Position numbers and translations under genes: made by a program
Shown: positions 23,601-35,684 of the stretch, piece after piece
Layout of the letters: the number at the start of each line of letters is the position of its first letter
Numbering within the stretch: the first letter of the stretch is position 1
Notes under the pieces: generated by a model
Seen by the model: the letters and a program-made list of their open reading frames with translations, nothing else
Databases searched by the model: none
Told to the model about the DNA's origin: nothing
NCBI GenBank assembly: GCA_007258455.2
Contig: VDFB02373365.1
Span: forward strand, 226,589,848-226,653,847
Direction of reading: 5' to 3'
DNA: 64,000 nucleotides
From: Sequoia sempervirens
Taxonomy: Eukaryota > Streptophyta > Pinopsida > Cupressales > Cupressaceae

Positions 23601-25438
23601 TGCAGGATTAATGATGATAGCAATGGTGATGGCGATGATCAACTGTCATAGTACCTTGTTAGTGTGGTTAGTAAGAAAAGAAGAAGTCATTTCAACAAGA
23701 CACAAGATGATGCAAATGCAAATGAGGATGATGATGTCGATTACTTGTCGAGGAATTGGGATTTTCAAAAGGGCCAAATTTTCTTATGTTTGATAACACA
23801 CATGGTATGATGCATCAAGGTATAGGAGACCAGGATGGCGTACCTAGTGTGGTGAACTTTCACTCGACAAATAGATAGGAGTATTCTTGCTCACACCTGA
23901 CATACATAAACCTTGCTAGGATGCACTTTAGAAGTTTCAGACACCTTAGACCAAAACATGGAAAGGTAAACCTATCCATGCAATAGTCAACAAGTTGCCC
24001 TAGACCTCTTCCATTCATACCTAACAGGGCAAGTATTCACCAAGGTTATATTACAAGAACATCCAACAAGCATAGTAGACAAAAGATAATGATCATTGCC
24101 CCATTCTTTTTTCTCTAAATCCCTTGTTTTGGGATATCATCGAGAAGTCCTTGGAATGAGCACAATAAGATAAGTCAAAAGATAAAGACAAAGTAAACAA
24201 ATAAGCTGATGTTCTTCAATATCGCTAACCAAAGGGGAATGTGTTTTTAAGGATAAGAACCAAAACTATTGCCAAAAGATAATGCCCATTATAGGAAGGA
24301 TGCATCCCAGGACATGTTAGTGGATGGCAGCACATCATTTTGTTTATCAAAGTGTTCTTTCTGATAAATAATGCCCATTGTAGGAAGGATTCGTCCTAGG
24401 ACATGATGTTATTAGATGATTGATATGGGACTATTTGGATGATGGACTATCAACACAAAGAATTGACCAATCTTGTTTATTTACTGACTTAGACTTGAGA
24501 CTTGACATTTTTGAGTTTTACTTTTAACCTGCTAGACTTGTTTCTAACTGTTTCACAAAAGGTTGAGGATGATGATCAATTTATTATGGGTGGTGTTATT
24601 GTGGGTGCATGTGAGATGAGGTGGATGGATTTTTTCAAATATTTGGATGTTTTTGATGTTTTGCAATGTTTTGAGGCTATTTTTGGTATTTTTTCGAGAT
24701 TTTCAAATGTTTTGATTTTCAATTTTCTAATGTTTTTGGGGTTTTCTAAGATTTTGACTAAGAGACTAACCTAAAGACCTATCCTAGGGGTCTTGGGAGC
24801 TGATCAACAAATTAGCCTTGCCTACGTTATACATGTAGAGACCACGTAGTTTGACTGATGACTCCATTTTTGGCTTTTGATGATTTTTGACCTGTTTTGG
24901 GATTCTTGATATTTTTTTGATGTTTTTGGATTTTTTGATGTTTTTGGATATTCTGATTTCAAGACTTTAAGATCATACATGAATCTGATCCAATAAAAAC
25001 ATGCCCCCAGCGTGATGCAATAGACTACTCTGATAAAGGTAGGACAAACTGACCTTAAGGATGGGTCAAATAGTACTAGGAGGGATCATGATATGAAGAC
25101 AAGACCAAGCTATGGTGCAGATGTGAGTGGATGAGCGAAATGGATGGATGATGCAGAACAAGCTGTAAAGATCTTGGTGGATGGGAAGTGCTTATTTATG
25201 CAAGGCACCTATTTGCCAGGTTTTCACCAAGGTACTTGCCCAAAGTGCCACCAAAGTGGTTTTCACTAGAGGATGATTTTTTTCTTTACTCTTTTCAATC
25301 CTTTTTGATTTTTTTTTTTTCTTTTTAATTTTTGTTGTTACCAAGATGCATGTTTGCCAGGTTTTCACCAAAGTAACCATTTTTTCAAGATATTTTCTAA
25401 TTTTTTTTTATTTTTTTTGGTTCTATACCTTGAAATAT
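23601..25438 (-). other. 3' non-coding region of element 2
   Basis: No gene. It holds two direct repeats of AATGCCCATTRTAGGAAGGAT plus the following bases (24284-24324 and 24366-24406), a T-rich stretch of TTTTTGGATGTTTTTGATG strings (24640-24960), and two copies of TTTGCCAGGTTTTCACCAA (about 25211 and 25353). All three features have reversed counterparts in element 1 (10950-12430). Confidence 0.7.
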
Positions 25439-26610
25439 TTAGGCATAAAACTTTTTGAGATGAGAACTATTCATGGGCTCTTGCAAAGGTTCCCCTTCGA
25501 GTGTTGATAACTGATATGCCCCTGACTTATAACTTTCTGTGATGATGAATGGTCCCAACCAATTGGGTTGAAACATGCCTTTGCTACTTGGGTTCAGGAC
25601 ATTCTTTTGATTTTCTTTTATGACTAGTTCTCTGACTTGGAAAGTCTTGCTTTTGATTTTATTATTGTAGCTCCTTTTGAGTCTATTCTGATAGACTTGC
25701 AAATGATTCAAAGCATCTACACATTTCTCATCCAGTAGCTCCAGCTCATTTAGTCTTGATATTCTATATTCTTCATCTATGTTGAGGTTTTGCAGTGATA
25801 TCCTAAGGGATGGGAGCTTGATCTCAATGGGGAGTACGCCTTCTGATCCGTAGACCAAGGAGAAGGGGGTCGATGGGTGTGTGGATGCTGGTTCGATAGG
25901 CCTAGAGGGCAAGATTAAGCTGTAGGTGCTAGTCACGACCTGCGTCATTGACTGTTTTCTTGAGGATTTTTAGAATGGTCTTGTTTGTAGCTTCTGTTTG
26001 GCCATAGGCTTAGGGATTGTACGGGGTGGAGAAGTGATGTTGGATTTTGAATTTCTCGCATAAGTCACGAACCTCCTAATTTTTGAACGGTGTCCCATTA
26101 TCTCAGATAATGGCTTGTGGGACTCCATAGTAGCAAATGAGATAGTTCAGGATGAACTTTGAAATCTGCTTCCCAGTTATGTACATCATGGGTATGGCCT
26201 CCACCCACTTAGTAAAGTACTCAATTGTGGTTATGATGAATTTGTGGTTGTTAGATGAAGTGGGTGTGATTTTCCCAATGAGATCGAGTCCCCACTGTGA
26301 AAAGGGCCACGATGTGATGATAGGATGAAGCTCTTGAGCTGGAGCATGGATGAGGTCCCCATGTTGCTGACATTGTAGACATCTTCTGGTATAGTCATGT
26401 GCTTCTTGTTCCATTGTGGGCCAATAATACCCCATCCTCAACAGTTTCTTAACTATGGTCATTCCACTCAAGTGTGAACCACATATATTGTTATGTACTT
26501 CAGATAGAGCAGTTAATGCCTTCTTAGCATTTAAGCAGCGTAGTAGGGTTCCTTCTATGCTTCTACGATATAGGATATCACCTAGGATGACAAATTTGGA
26601 TGCCTTTTTA
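25439..26610 (-). pseudogene. int: Integrase (element 2)
   Basis: Zinc-binding end: EVHNNICGSHLSGM near 26470-26510 and CLQCQQHGDLIHAPAQE near 26350. The DDE core is GLDLIGKI (about 26280), DNGTPFKN (about 26090) and GQTEATNKTILKIL (about 25990); all three acidic residues are present. Stops separate the blocks (before DNG, after FKN, before AYGQTE). The C-terminal 169 codons (25948-25439) are open and contain FSLVYGSEGVLPIEI and the closing HLKKFYA. Matches 9776-10905 of element 1. Confidence 0.85.
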
Positions 26611-27314
26611 ACAAAAGGTTCGTTCTAGGTTTGATGGAAGGTCAGTGAGTATGACTCCTATTCAAAGGTATGTATAAATGTCATGGTACCAAGGATCATT
26701 GGGACCAACAATTTTGCACATGAATTTTGATTCTAGTACCTCAAATGTGGGCACGAGAAGTTGCTCTATCAGGAATTCATATTTTGGAACATTGTTGGGG
26801 ATGTCTAGTAGGGAGCCAATTGTTACCATGGCATCTGTTGCTCTATTGTTGGCTCTAGGTATCTACTCAAATGTAATTTCTATGAAGGATTCTTTTAGAG
26901 TCTCCAACAGTTTCTTGTATGGAGTGAACTTGTCATCCTTGGTCTGGTATTCATTGTTTACTTGATTTATAATCAATTGAGAATCCCATATACTCTGAGA
27001 GCTATGATATTCCACTGCACTGCTACTTTGAGACCTATGGTCAAAGCCTCATATTCTGCAATGTTATTAGTGCAAGGAAATGCTAGTTTGTAGGACCTTG
27101 GTATGCAATCCCCTTGTGGGGTGATGAAGAAGACACTAGCTCCTGATCCATGTTGTGTGTATGAGCCATTGAAGTATAGTTTCCAGTGGTTAGCTATGTT
27201 GAGATTGAAAATGGATTCATCTAGAAACTCTAAAATGAGAGGGTTCTCTGAATAGATTGGTGCTTCTTCCAATTGGTTTGCGATGACTTGGCCTTTAATT
27301 GCTTTCCTCTCCAC
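26611..27314 (-). pseudogene. Archaeal-type RNase H (aRNH) of element 2
   Basis: The Tat-specific second RNase H: KGQVIANQLEEAPI, WKLYFNGSYTQHGSGASVFF, SYKLAFPCTNNIAEYEALTI and LRVYG in 26973-27314. The usual first catalytic Asp of YFDGS is Asn here (YFNGS), while the Glu of AEYEAL is kept. The C-terminal part continues below 26970 in broken frames. Confidence 0.83.
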
Positions 27315-28480
27315 CTATTCGATGTCATATTCTGATAATATCATCACCCATTTTTCCATTCTTCCTGTGAGCATTGCCTTTGATAGTAAATATTTGAGGG
27401 GATCAATTTTGGCGATGATCTTTATTTTGTGTGCCAACATGTAATGTCTAAATTTTTGTGATGCAAACACTACTGCGAGACATAATTTCTTGATGAATGA
27501 ATAGTTTAGCTCATGCCCAACCATTGTCCTGCTGATGTAATAGATAGCCCTCTTTGTTCCATTTTCATCATGCTGAGCTAGGAGAGCTCCAAGGGCTACT
27601 GCTATTGCGGACACATATAAGATCAATGGTTTCTTTGGGATGGGTGGCATTAAGACTGGTGGTGTTAGTAGGTATTCCTTGATTTTGTTGAATGCCTTTT
27701 CACATTTGGTATCCCATTTGTACACTACTACCTTGTCGAGTAGGTGAGAGTATGGGTTATGTTTGTCTGCCAGTTGTGCTATGAACCTTCTAATGGATTG
27801 GAGCTTGCCTTGCAAACCTCTTAGTTGCTTCAATGTTTTTGGTGCCTCCATCTCAAGGATTGCTTTTACTTCTGCTGGATCCACCTCAATACCCCTCATT
27901 GACACTATGTATCCTAGCAATTTTCCCGATTGTACACTGAGGATGCACTTCTTTGGATTTAGTCTGACTTTGTACTCCTCGAGTCTGTCAAAGATGGCAC
28001 CTAGGGTTGCTATGTGGTCTTTTCTCTTTCTTGACTTAGCTAGAATTTCATCAACATAGTCTTCAACCATCTTATGGATCATGTCATGGAATATCAATGT
28101 CATGGCCCTTTGATATGTTGCTCATGCGTTCTTTAGGCCGAATGCCATCATGTTCCAACAGTATGTCCCCCATGGACAAGTGAAAGTTGTCTTATGTTGG
28201 TCCTCTTTAGCTATCATGATCTGATTGTATCCCGAGAATCCATCCATTAGTGACATCTCATGTCATGCTGTCATGTCTACTATCATGTCGATGTTGGGAA
28301 GAGGAAAATCATCTTTTGGAAATGCCTTGTTCAAATCCCCGAAGTCTATGTAGATTCTAATATTTCCATCGGGTTTTAAAATGGGTACCAAGTTTGACAC
28401 CCATTTTGGAAAATTGACTGGTCAGATGAATCCTGCATCTAACAACTCTTTTAGCTCCATTTTGACTAATAGAGCGATCT
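27315..28480 (-). pseudogene. pol: Reverse transcriptase and RNase H (element 2)
   Basis: The fingers and palm are visible at 28480-28100 in a frame with several stops: PKDDFPLPNIDMIVD, MDGFSGYNQIMIAKEDQ and CPWGTYCWNMMAFGLKNA. From 28103 an open 262-codon piece carries the catalytic box as YVDEILAKS, where the second Asp of YVDD is Glu, then NPKKCILSV, LQGKLQSIRRFIAQLADK, and the RNase H blocks ALGALLAQHDENG and SQKFRHYMLAH. The Asp-to-Glu change and the upstream stops make it inactive. Confidence 0.88.
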
Positions 28481-29646
28481 GAGGGTGCATTTTTTTAGAG
28501 CTTTTGTTTGACGGGATTTGCTTTTGGATACACTGCGAAGTGGTGAACCACGGTCTTTGGATCAAGTCTCGGCATGTCTGCATAACTCCATGCAAAATTT
28601 ATATGTATTTCCCTTAGGAATGCTGCTAGGAGCTCTTGCTCTTCTAAAAGTATTGATTCTGTGTAGAATGTGATATGTGGGGTTGTCTTTGTTCCTAGGT
28701 TGACCGGATTGCATTTTTCTGCCAAGACTACTGACTTTTCTTGATGAATAGCTCTTAAAGGAAGATTGAATGCCCCATCCTCAGGTGCCTCAGAGAGGTT
28801 TTCACCATTGGATGCATCCTTTCTTTTTACTTTTTTCTTGTCAGAGAGTGCCACAGTGTGGTTTTCACTCGAGGACTTGGATATTAGTCTTAATTTCTCA
28901 CTTTTACGACTGAAGGATTCAATCATTTCCCCATAATAGGCATGTGTGTCCAACTCGATTATAAACCCTGATTTATGATCCCCATCTAGAATGTTATCCC
29001 GTAGTCCCATGAATTCTAAGAGCACCTCATCATTTTCAAATGTATCAAGAACTGGTGGTCCTTGTTGGTCTTAGTCGATGAGTTGGGGATATACTAGGTG
29101 GATCTCATGATTTTGTTGGTTTGGTTCGATGGATAGGGTAATAAACATGCACAGGGTGGTATCCTCAAATAGCCTAGCTAGATTGGTCATGGTATCCTTG
29201 TCATTGCTACTATTATAGATGTCAGTTATAAAGTTATGTATGTCTCTACCTATGGATATTGGTGAGTGTACTTCTACTGCTATTGGCTGAGGAGAAATGT
29301 TAACCGTTCTAACTGAAGGACTTCAGCCACATATGGTTATACTCAGAGGGGTACATCCAAGGCCAAGGTTTGTTATCGGTCACATCTCTGGCATGATAGG
29401 TATTATGAGCCCATTGTCATTTTTTCCTAGTCTTTGACTTCTGTCATAGCCCATTGCAAGTATCATTTGTAGACCCTTTCTTCTTTCATCCATTGGTAAA
29501 TTAGCTACTAGTCTTTCATCTTGATATAGCATATGTGATGGATCTGCCTAAATAACCTCCTAGCCAAGGTCTCCCCATCTTGTGAATTCGGGATAGTCTT
29601 CAGGAGACGTATGTGATGTGGAAGCTTGATTTTCTTGTGGACGTCC
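28481..29646 (-). pseudogene. Protease-RT linker of element 2
   Basis: It includes an open 176-codon piece (29025-28495) ending in MPRLDPKTVVHHFAVYPKAN, which leads into the RT. It matches 4608-5640 of element 1. No enzymatic motif is seen. Confidence 0.6.
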
Positions 29647-30465
29647 CTATGATCTAGGAGATTGTGGTAACTCTCCTACCACAAAAGCATTGTTAGGGAG
29701 CTTGTAGCTTCCACAACCATCATCCTGGATGATGAGCTTGATGTTAGAGATGGTGGGAATGGTGGGAGTGGTGGGTGTCTCTGTCGCAGAAGTGGATGCA
29801 AGAGTGGCAGGATCGATGTATGGTGTGGATGGGCCCTCATCATTTTTTGGTACTCTGGGTATTTTGTAATACTTTGCTTCAAGATTTTTGCAATACGAGA
29901 AAGGTTTGGGATCTCCATGGATGGTAATTTCTTGTCCATTATGTGTAAATTTCACACATTGGTGGAAGGTTGATGCTACTGCTTTCATCACATGGATCCA
30001 TGGGCATGCTAGGAGGATATTATATGGCAAGTCAAGGTCCAAGACTTGACAAGTGGTTTCCATGAGAGCCGGCCCTACTTGAATAGGAAGTTTGATCGTG
30101 CCTTGAGACACTCTCTCTTGATCGTCATATGCTCTTATTGTGATACCTTTCCCTTTGTTGATAGAATCTTTTGATATTTTCAACTGCTTGATGAGGTTGA
30201 GAGAACAGATATTTGATCCCGCACCTCCATCCACCAAGACCCTTTTTATTTTTCTCTTATGTACTATGGATTCCAAGTGAAGTGCACAGTTGTGAGATGG
30301 TTGGGTAGGGAAATCTTGGTCAGAGAATGTAAGGAGATTTGGCATAATGATGTTTCTGACCATAGCTTGGAATTGCTCTGCATCAAGGTCTATGGGGACA
30401 GTGGATGAGGCCAATGCTTCTTCAAGGATTTTCCTATGGGAAAATGAGATCTTTAGCAACTCCAT
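29647..30465 (-). pseudogene. pro: Retropepsin region (element 2)
   Basis: An open 272-codon piece of the polyprotein. The aspartic protease block is KRVLVDGGAGSNICS at about residue 75-90, and the second conserved block is YNILLACPWIHVMKAVAS at about residue 147. VDGG in place of D[ST]G is common in Tat proteases. The C-terminal T/P-rich tail leads toward the linker. This is the least damaged part of the polyprotein, but it is isolated by stops on both sides, so it is listed as part of a broken gene. Confidence 0.82.
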
Positions 30466-30474
30466 GATGGAGAT

Positions 30475-33400
30475 TTATGCTGGCATTCTCTTGAGTTGAT
30501 CTAGGAAATTGTAGCCATTAGGAATTGATCTAGATGTAGGGACTTTTCTTGGCTGGGATGATCCTATGATGGTTACTTTGTCGCCTCTTGTGGTGACTCC
30601 ACAATCGGTATGGGAACCTTTGATGGTGATGACCATGTAGTTTTCATCTAGGGAGGCAACGACTGTTTCATACACATTACTTACATTTGAGTGGATGCCT
30701 TTCCCTTTATCATTTTTATTCCCTTTGTTGCCATGATTTGGCATTGGATTCGTATATATCTTAAGATCTTGATTTCATGTAGGTTGTTCTACATTTATGA
30801 TTCTTTTATCGATGAGATATTGAACAATTTTTTTCAATTTCATGCAACTTTTTGTTGTATGGCCTTTGATTTTATGGAACTTGCAAAGTTGATTCTCATT
30901 GTACCAAGGAGGTTTCACATCTGGTTCTTGGTAATTCTCAAAGGTAGGAGCCTTGATGAGTTTTTCGTCTAGTAGCTTTTCATGATGTCTTCAAGTGGTT
31001 CCCCCAAAGCGGTGTACTTTCGCTTGGGATAACTCTTGCGTTGGGGTGGTCCTATTTGATCATTGAGATTATTGATTATTGGAATGTTGTTTGGTTGGCG
31101 TGTTGTGTGATGATTGTTGTGGTGTTGGATTTGGATTTGTGGTGCGGGTGTATGTTGGCGAGGAGCACTAATGACCACCTTGGCATCAGTGACACCATCA
31201 TTAGTAATGTTTTTGTTCCTTGCCTGCGTACAAGGTTTATCATTCTAATTGGATAGTGGGCAGTTGTTTTGCTGTTCCTGGTATGATGTTGATTCTATGG
31301 GTTGAGTCATAAGGGCTCTTTTGATGCTAAGTGCTTTAGAGATCAATTAATCATATGTGGTGATGCCTTGAACCTTAAGATGAAATGTCAAGCAACCTTC
31401 AAGGTCGGCTATGATGGTGTAAACTTGTTGTTCTTCTGGCATGGTCCACTTCCTCTAATTGGCCTTGGATCTCCATCGTTGTAGGAATGAGGCGAATGAT
31501 TCTCCCTTTCCTTGTTTTAGAGCTGAAAGTTCTTCTAGACTAACATCCATTGTGATGTTGCATGTATAGTTCTTAATGAATGCATCCATAATTTCTTGAA
31601 ATGTTCTAATGCCTGAGGGTAAGCAAGAGAACCATTCCATAGCATGGCCTGCCAAGCTCCTAGGAAATAGCCACATCAGATAAGTATCGTCATATCCGAC
31701 CTCCATGCAATGAACCTGGAATTCCATGATGTGATCTTCAAGGTTTCTCGTCCCTCGATATTTGTCAAATTTGGGGATCTCGAATCCCTTGGGGCATGGT
31801 TTCATTACTAAGCTCCTATCAAATGGATAGGGACACAAGTTGCTTGGTGTTTTGGTTTTTTGCCCTGATTGAAGGTCGGGCACTTGTTGCGAGAGCAACC
31901 TGATTTGTGTTGTCACATCATTTTGTGGATCAAGGGGGGAATGAAAGTGTTTTGGGGTGTTTCAATCATGGGTTGGATGGGTGGGTTGGTCGGTGTGTTG
32001 TTCGATGCTATCTGTGTGTTTTTCTAAGTGAGGTAGGCTTCCACCTGCTTTTGTATGAACAACACTTGTTGTTCATCTTGTTGTTGTTGTGCTAAGATTT
32101 GTGCTTGTTGCACTTGTTGTTCCAACAACACTTGTTGTGCTTGTTGTTGGGCTGTCAATTGTGCTGCTTCTTGGTGCTCTTGATATTGCTTTAATACTTG
32201 CTGATATGCTTGCAATTACACTACTTGTCTTTGTGCATGAATTTGTGCTTGATATTGGGCTTGTTGTTCCTAGTATTGAGCTTGCACTTGTGTTGTTTGT
32301 GCTTGTGCTGCTTGATTTTGCAATAGAAGTTGTGCTTGAGTGAGATTTTGTGCTTGCAATGCTTGCGTAGCTTGTGCAACTTGAGTGGCTTGTTGTTGTT
32401 GTTGCTGCAATAAAGCTTGAGCTTGTGCAGCCTGTTGCACTTGTAATGTGGCTTGTGCAGCTTGGGCAGCTTGCACAACTTGAGCAACTTGTTGAGTAGC
32501 TAGGTATACAACTTTTTGTTTTTGCACTTGTTGGAATCTCCTTTGAAAAGCAGCTTGCAATTCCACATTGTATTGGTTTGATGTGGTGGAAGTTGGTGGT
32601 GGTGGGGGTGGTGGTGGATTCAGAATGGCATTTGTGGTGAGTGATGATGTCATGTTGATGTGTTGAGTGTTGGATGGTGGTGTTGATGTGATGGTTGGTC
32701 CTTGAGAGACCATGCTTTGTGATGTTAGGGGTGTGTTTGATGATGTTGCAATTGCTTGTGCATTTTTTTCCTATTGTTGTGATGTCGACGACAAGTTTTG
32801 AGCATTTGACATAATGCTTTGGTTGATATTTGGGATGTTGTTTTGATCGATACTTGGTAGAGGGGGAAGCCCTAAACCAAGGAGTGGTGTTGATGATAAT
32901 GGAAATGGTGGAAGAGGTGGAAATGTGAGGGGTATGAGTCCTTGTGAAAATGTTGTGGTGTCAAATATGCCCCCTAGTCCGAACATATCTCCCTCTTCTT
33001 GTGAATTTGTGAGGAGAGGTGTTTGAGGTGTTGCATGAAAAAATGATGATGATGGATCATGATGGAAGGTGAGAGGAACATTTTTGTGTAATGGATTTTG
33101 GGGTATGTCTTGTTCCAATATGGTGTTTGCGTCCAAGTTCTGATAATTAACAAGGGGGTGTGTTTGAATGGCATTGAGAAATGTGTTTCACTTGTTAACA
33201 TTAGGTTGGGTTGGAGCAAAATATGTCATGATTTGCGGAATGTTCTGTGTGATGTTTTGAGATGGGGGTGTAGATGAAATGGGAATGGTGGATGAGATTG
33301 GAGGAAAAGATGTCTCCACTATAGTACTCACATCAAAATCCAAAGGTAACTTGGCCCCTTGTTTTGCTAGCTCAAGCATGTATAATGAAGGGTTGAGCCT

Positions 33401-33616
33401 CATCATGATGTTGATGATTTTATGGTTCTTTGGATTTTGAAGCATTTCAGTCATTTCATCACAAGACATTCCAAAGGTAAGATCTTCTCCTTGATTTTCC
33501 TCTTACAGATTTTGTGATGATGAGAGGGTCAAAGGATTACTTGATTCGGCTAGATTCATTTCTACGTTTGTTTGGCTAAGATCACTTGAAGTGGGTGTTT
33601 CTTTATTGGCTTCCAT
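30475..33616 (-). pseudogene. gag: Gag of element 2, with long Q/A-rich region
   Basis: The likely start is ATG at 33616-33614 (MEANKETPTSSDLSQ). One frame runs from there to about 31950 with only a few stops. It is a P/S/T-rich N-terminal half, then about 200 residues rich in Q and A with several QQQ runs (32600-32030). A frameshift follows, then the Retrotrans_gag core at 31916-31455 (PKFDKYRGTRNLEDHI, EWFSCLPSGIRTFQEI, SFLQRWRSKAN). The tail contains QHHNNHHTTRQPNN and the segment ECGV/DCGVTTRG (30744-30475) that joins protease. No CCHC knuckle is seen. Confidence 0.82.
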
Positions 33617-34679
33617 ACTCTTCTTGTATTGAGATCTAGTTAGAACCATAAAATAAGGATCAATTTTCAAGAATATGGGAGATGAATCTTTTGATTCTTT
33701 AGATTGATATTTATTTTATGCCCAAAGTAAAAGATTTTTAGGATATCTTAAGAATCAAGAGATGATGTGGATGTTATGGTCTTTTGATCAATCTTGATGG
33801 AAGATGCTAGGCTTTTGAAACTTTCAGATACGTTGTGGATTTTGATTTTGCTTTGATTTTGGATTTTGGATTTGTCCTTGATTTTGATTTTGATTGTTTT
33901 GATTTTGAACAAAAAGACCCTAAGATGTTGGATGATGATCTAAGGGATAGATTTGATCAAAGGATGATAATTTGAATATGTGTGGGGAGAAGGATGCATC
34001 TATCCACACCTATTCAAACAAGATAATAGTTTCACTAAGCATATGAAGAAGGATTCATCTACATATATTAAGCTAAACAAGATGATTTTGATGACTTTGA
34101 CTAAGCATATGCAAAAGGATGCATCTACACATACCTAGCGAAAGGTGATTTTGATAATGTTTTCAAAGATTTAGTCTCAAGGATTTTGATGATTTTGATT
34201 ATGCCAAAAAGCCTAGCATTAAGGATAATTTTCAAGATTTTCCAGAAGGTGAGGGTGAGATGATTTTGGTTTGATGTTTTGAAGGATGGATGAAAAAATA
34301 TTTTGACTTGTTTTGATCCTAAGATGAACCTAAAAAAGACACTTTGTTTTCCTAGACATAGGTATTGAAGAACATGCAAATGCTTCGTATAGACCTTTGT
34401 GACCAAGAAGTGATTTCTTTTGAATACACATTTTTGGATTCTGAACCAATGATCTTTGCTTTGGACCTTGAATTTTTTGAGAAATGTGAGGTTTCAACAC
34501 ACATGAAAGTTCATTTTGCTTATCTTTGCTTAATGGATTTATTTTACGAAAAACACTTTCTTTGGTTAAGTTCTCAAACTAGGATGTCCAATGTCTTAAT
34601 TTCTTCAAACCCCACAAGATATGTTATGTGGAAATTCGATGAACTCAAGGGAAGGGTGTCCCTATTGTTTACTTAAGGA
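33617..34679 (-). other. Leader of element 2, part adjoining gag
   Basis: No gene. It contains TTTTGATTTTGG-type strings (33830-33910) and three direct repeats built on AAGGATGCATCTAYACAYA (about 33988, 34047, 34113), spaced about 60-67 bp, a pattern seen in long retroelement leaders. Its upstream end is cut by element 3 at the GACAA target site. Confidence 0.65.
33985..34140. repeat. Three ~60-bp direct repeats in the element 2 leader
   Basis: Units share GCATATG..GAAGGATGCATCTA-CACATA and start near 33985, 34038 and 34103, with the last two most alike. Divergence between units is substantial. Confidence 0.7.
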
Positions 34680-34684
34680 GACAA
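34680..34684. repeat. Target-site duplication GACAA, left of element 3
   Basis: GACAA directly before the TGTTAAG end of the left LTR; an identical GACAA follows the right LTR at 40150-40154. Confidence 0.95.
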
Positions 34685-35032
34685 TGTTAAGAAATAACTT
34701 GCACAATAGAAGAATATGATATGAAATATGCTACAATTACTTGATAATAACTGAGAATAACAAGCCACTTCGAGGGGGCAATCCTCCAAATATCTCTAAT
34801 GAGAACACACTTCACAACTTGATGATGAAATAAGACTCACAACCTCCTATATATATACCTATTTATGCCAAGGATATCACCTAGGCCGACTTAGACACAC
34901 GTATATAAGACTTAGGCCGACCTAAACAACTAAATAACAATATACTAATGATAATATGACTTAATAGAGAGTTAAGATAGCCACAAGTTGACTATTCATA
35001 ACCCGATGTACCATAATATTAAGGGAATAGCA
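34685..35032 (-). repeat. 3' LTR of element 3
   Basis: 348 bp, TG...CA, adjacent to the polypurine tract at 35033-35046. It keeps several CG sites (near 34774, 34902, 34919, 35003) that are CA or TG in the other LTR. Confidence 0.96.
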
Positions 35033-35046
35033 TGCCCCCCTTCTTC
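35033..35046 (-). other. Polypurine tract of element 3
   Basis: GAAGAAGGGGGGCA on the minus strand, abutting the 3' LTR. Confidence 0.92.
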
Positions 35047-35059
35047 AAAGAAGCATTGT

Positions 35060-35684
35060 CCTCAATGCTAATCAAGTTTGGAAACTTTTGAATGAACTCC
35101 TCGTCTTCCCATGTGGCATCTTCAACTGGTAAATTCTTCCATTAGATGAGATACTTAGTGATAGTTCTATTCCTCAGCTTCTTTGTAAGTGTTTGACGAA
35201 TGCACTCTAGTTCCAAAATGATTCTTCCTTCTTCATCTAGCTCGGGAAGTGTTGTTTGAGTGGTAATATTATGCCCAATTACCTTCTTTAAATAGGAAAC
35301 ATGAAAAAATGGATGTATCTTTGTTGTTGGTGGCAACTCAAGCTTGTAGGAAACACTATCGATCTTCTGCATGATTTGGTATGGACCATAATACTTTGGA
35401 GACAACTTATTATTCTTTCTTTGCTGCTTTAGTGAGAGTTTCTTATAAGGTTGCAATCGCAAGAAGACCCAATCCCCAACTTCAAAACTTCTTTCACTAC
35501 GATGTTGGTCTGCCTGTTGTTTCATTCAATTTTGTGCCATGGCTAATTTCTCCTTGAGTCCTGAAAGTACTTGTTGTTGATGAAGCAAGTGGTCTTATAC
35601 TACCTGAACTCTTGGGGACACCTTAATTGATGATGTGATGGGAGGAGGATGATATCCATAAAGTGCCAAAAATGGAGACATTTT
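35060..35684 (-). pseudogene. int: Integrase C-terminus and chromodomain (element 3)
   Basis: GPY/F-type region: RSFEVGDWVFLRLQPYKK and LSPKYYGPYQIMQKI in 35525-35142, then HPFFHVSYLKKVIG. The chromodomain follows as EGRIILELECIRQTLTKKL and, past a TAA stop near 35142, WKNLPVEDATWEDEEFIQKF. The aromatic residues and WEDEEF helix start match chromovirus integrase tails. The chromodomain is thought to guide integration to marked chromatin. The stop inside the domain and another at about 35684 break it. Confidence 0.88.

Noticed and set aside
25192..25380. Lysine-rich 62-codon frame
   Set aside because: Low-complexity A/T run in the 3' region of element 2; repeated VKTW pieces come from a duplicated non-coding box.
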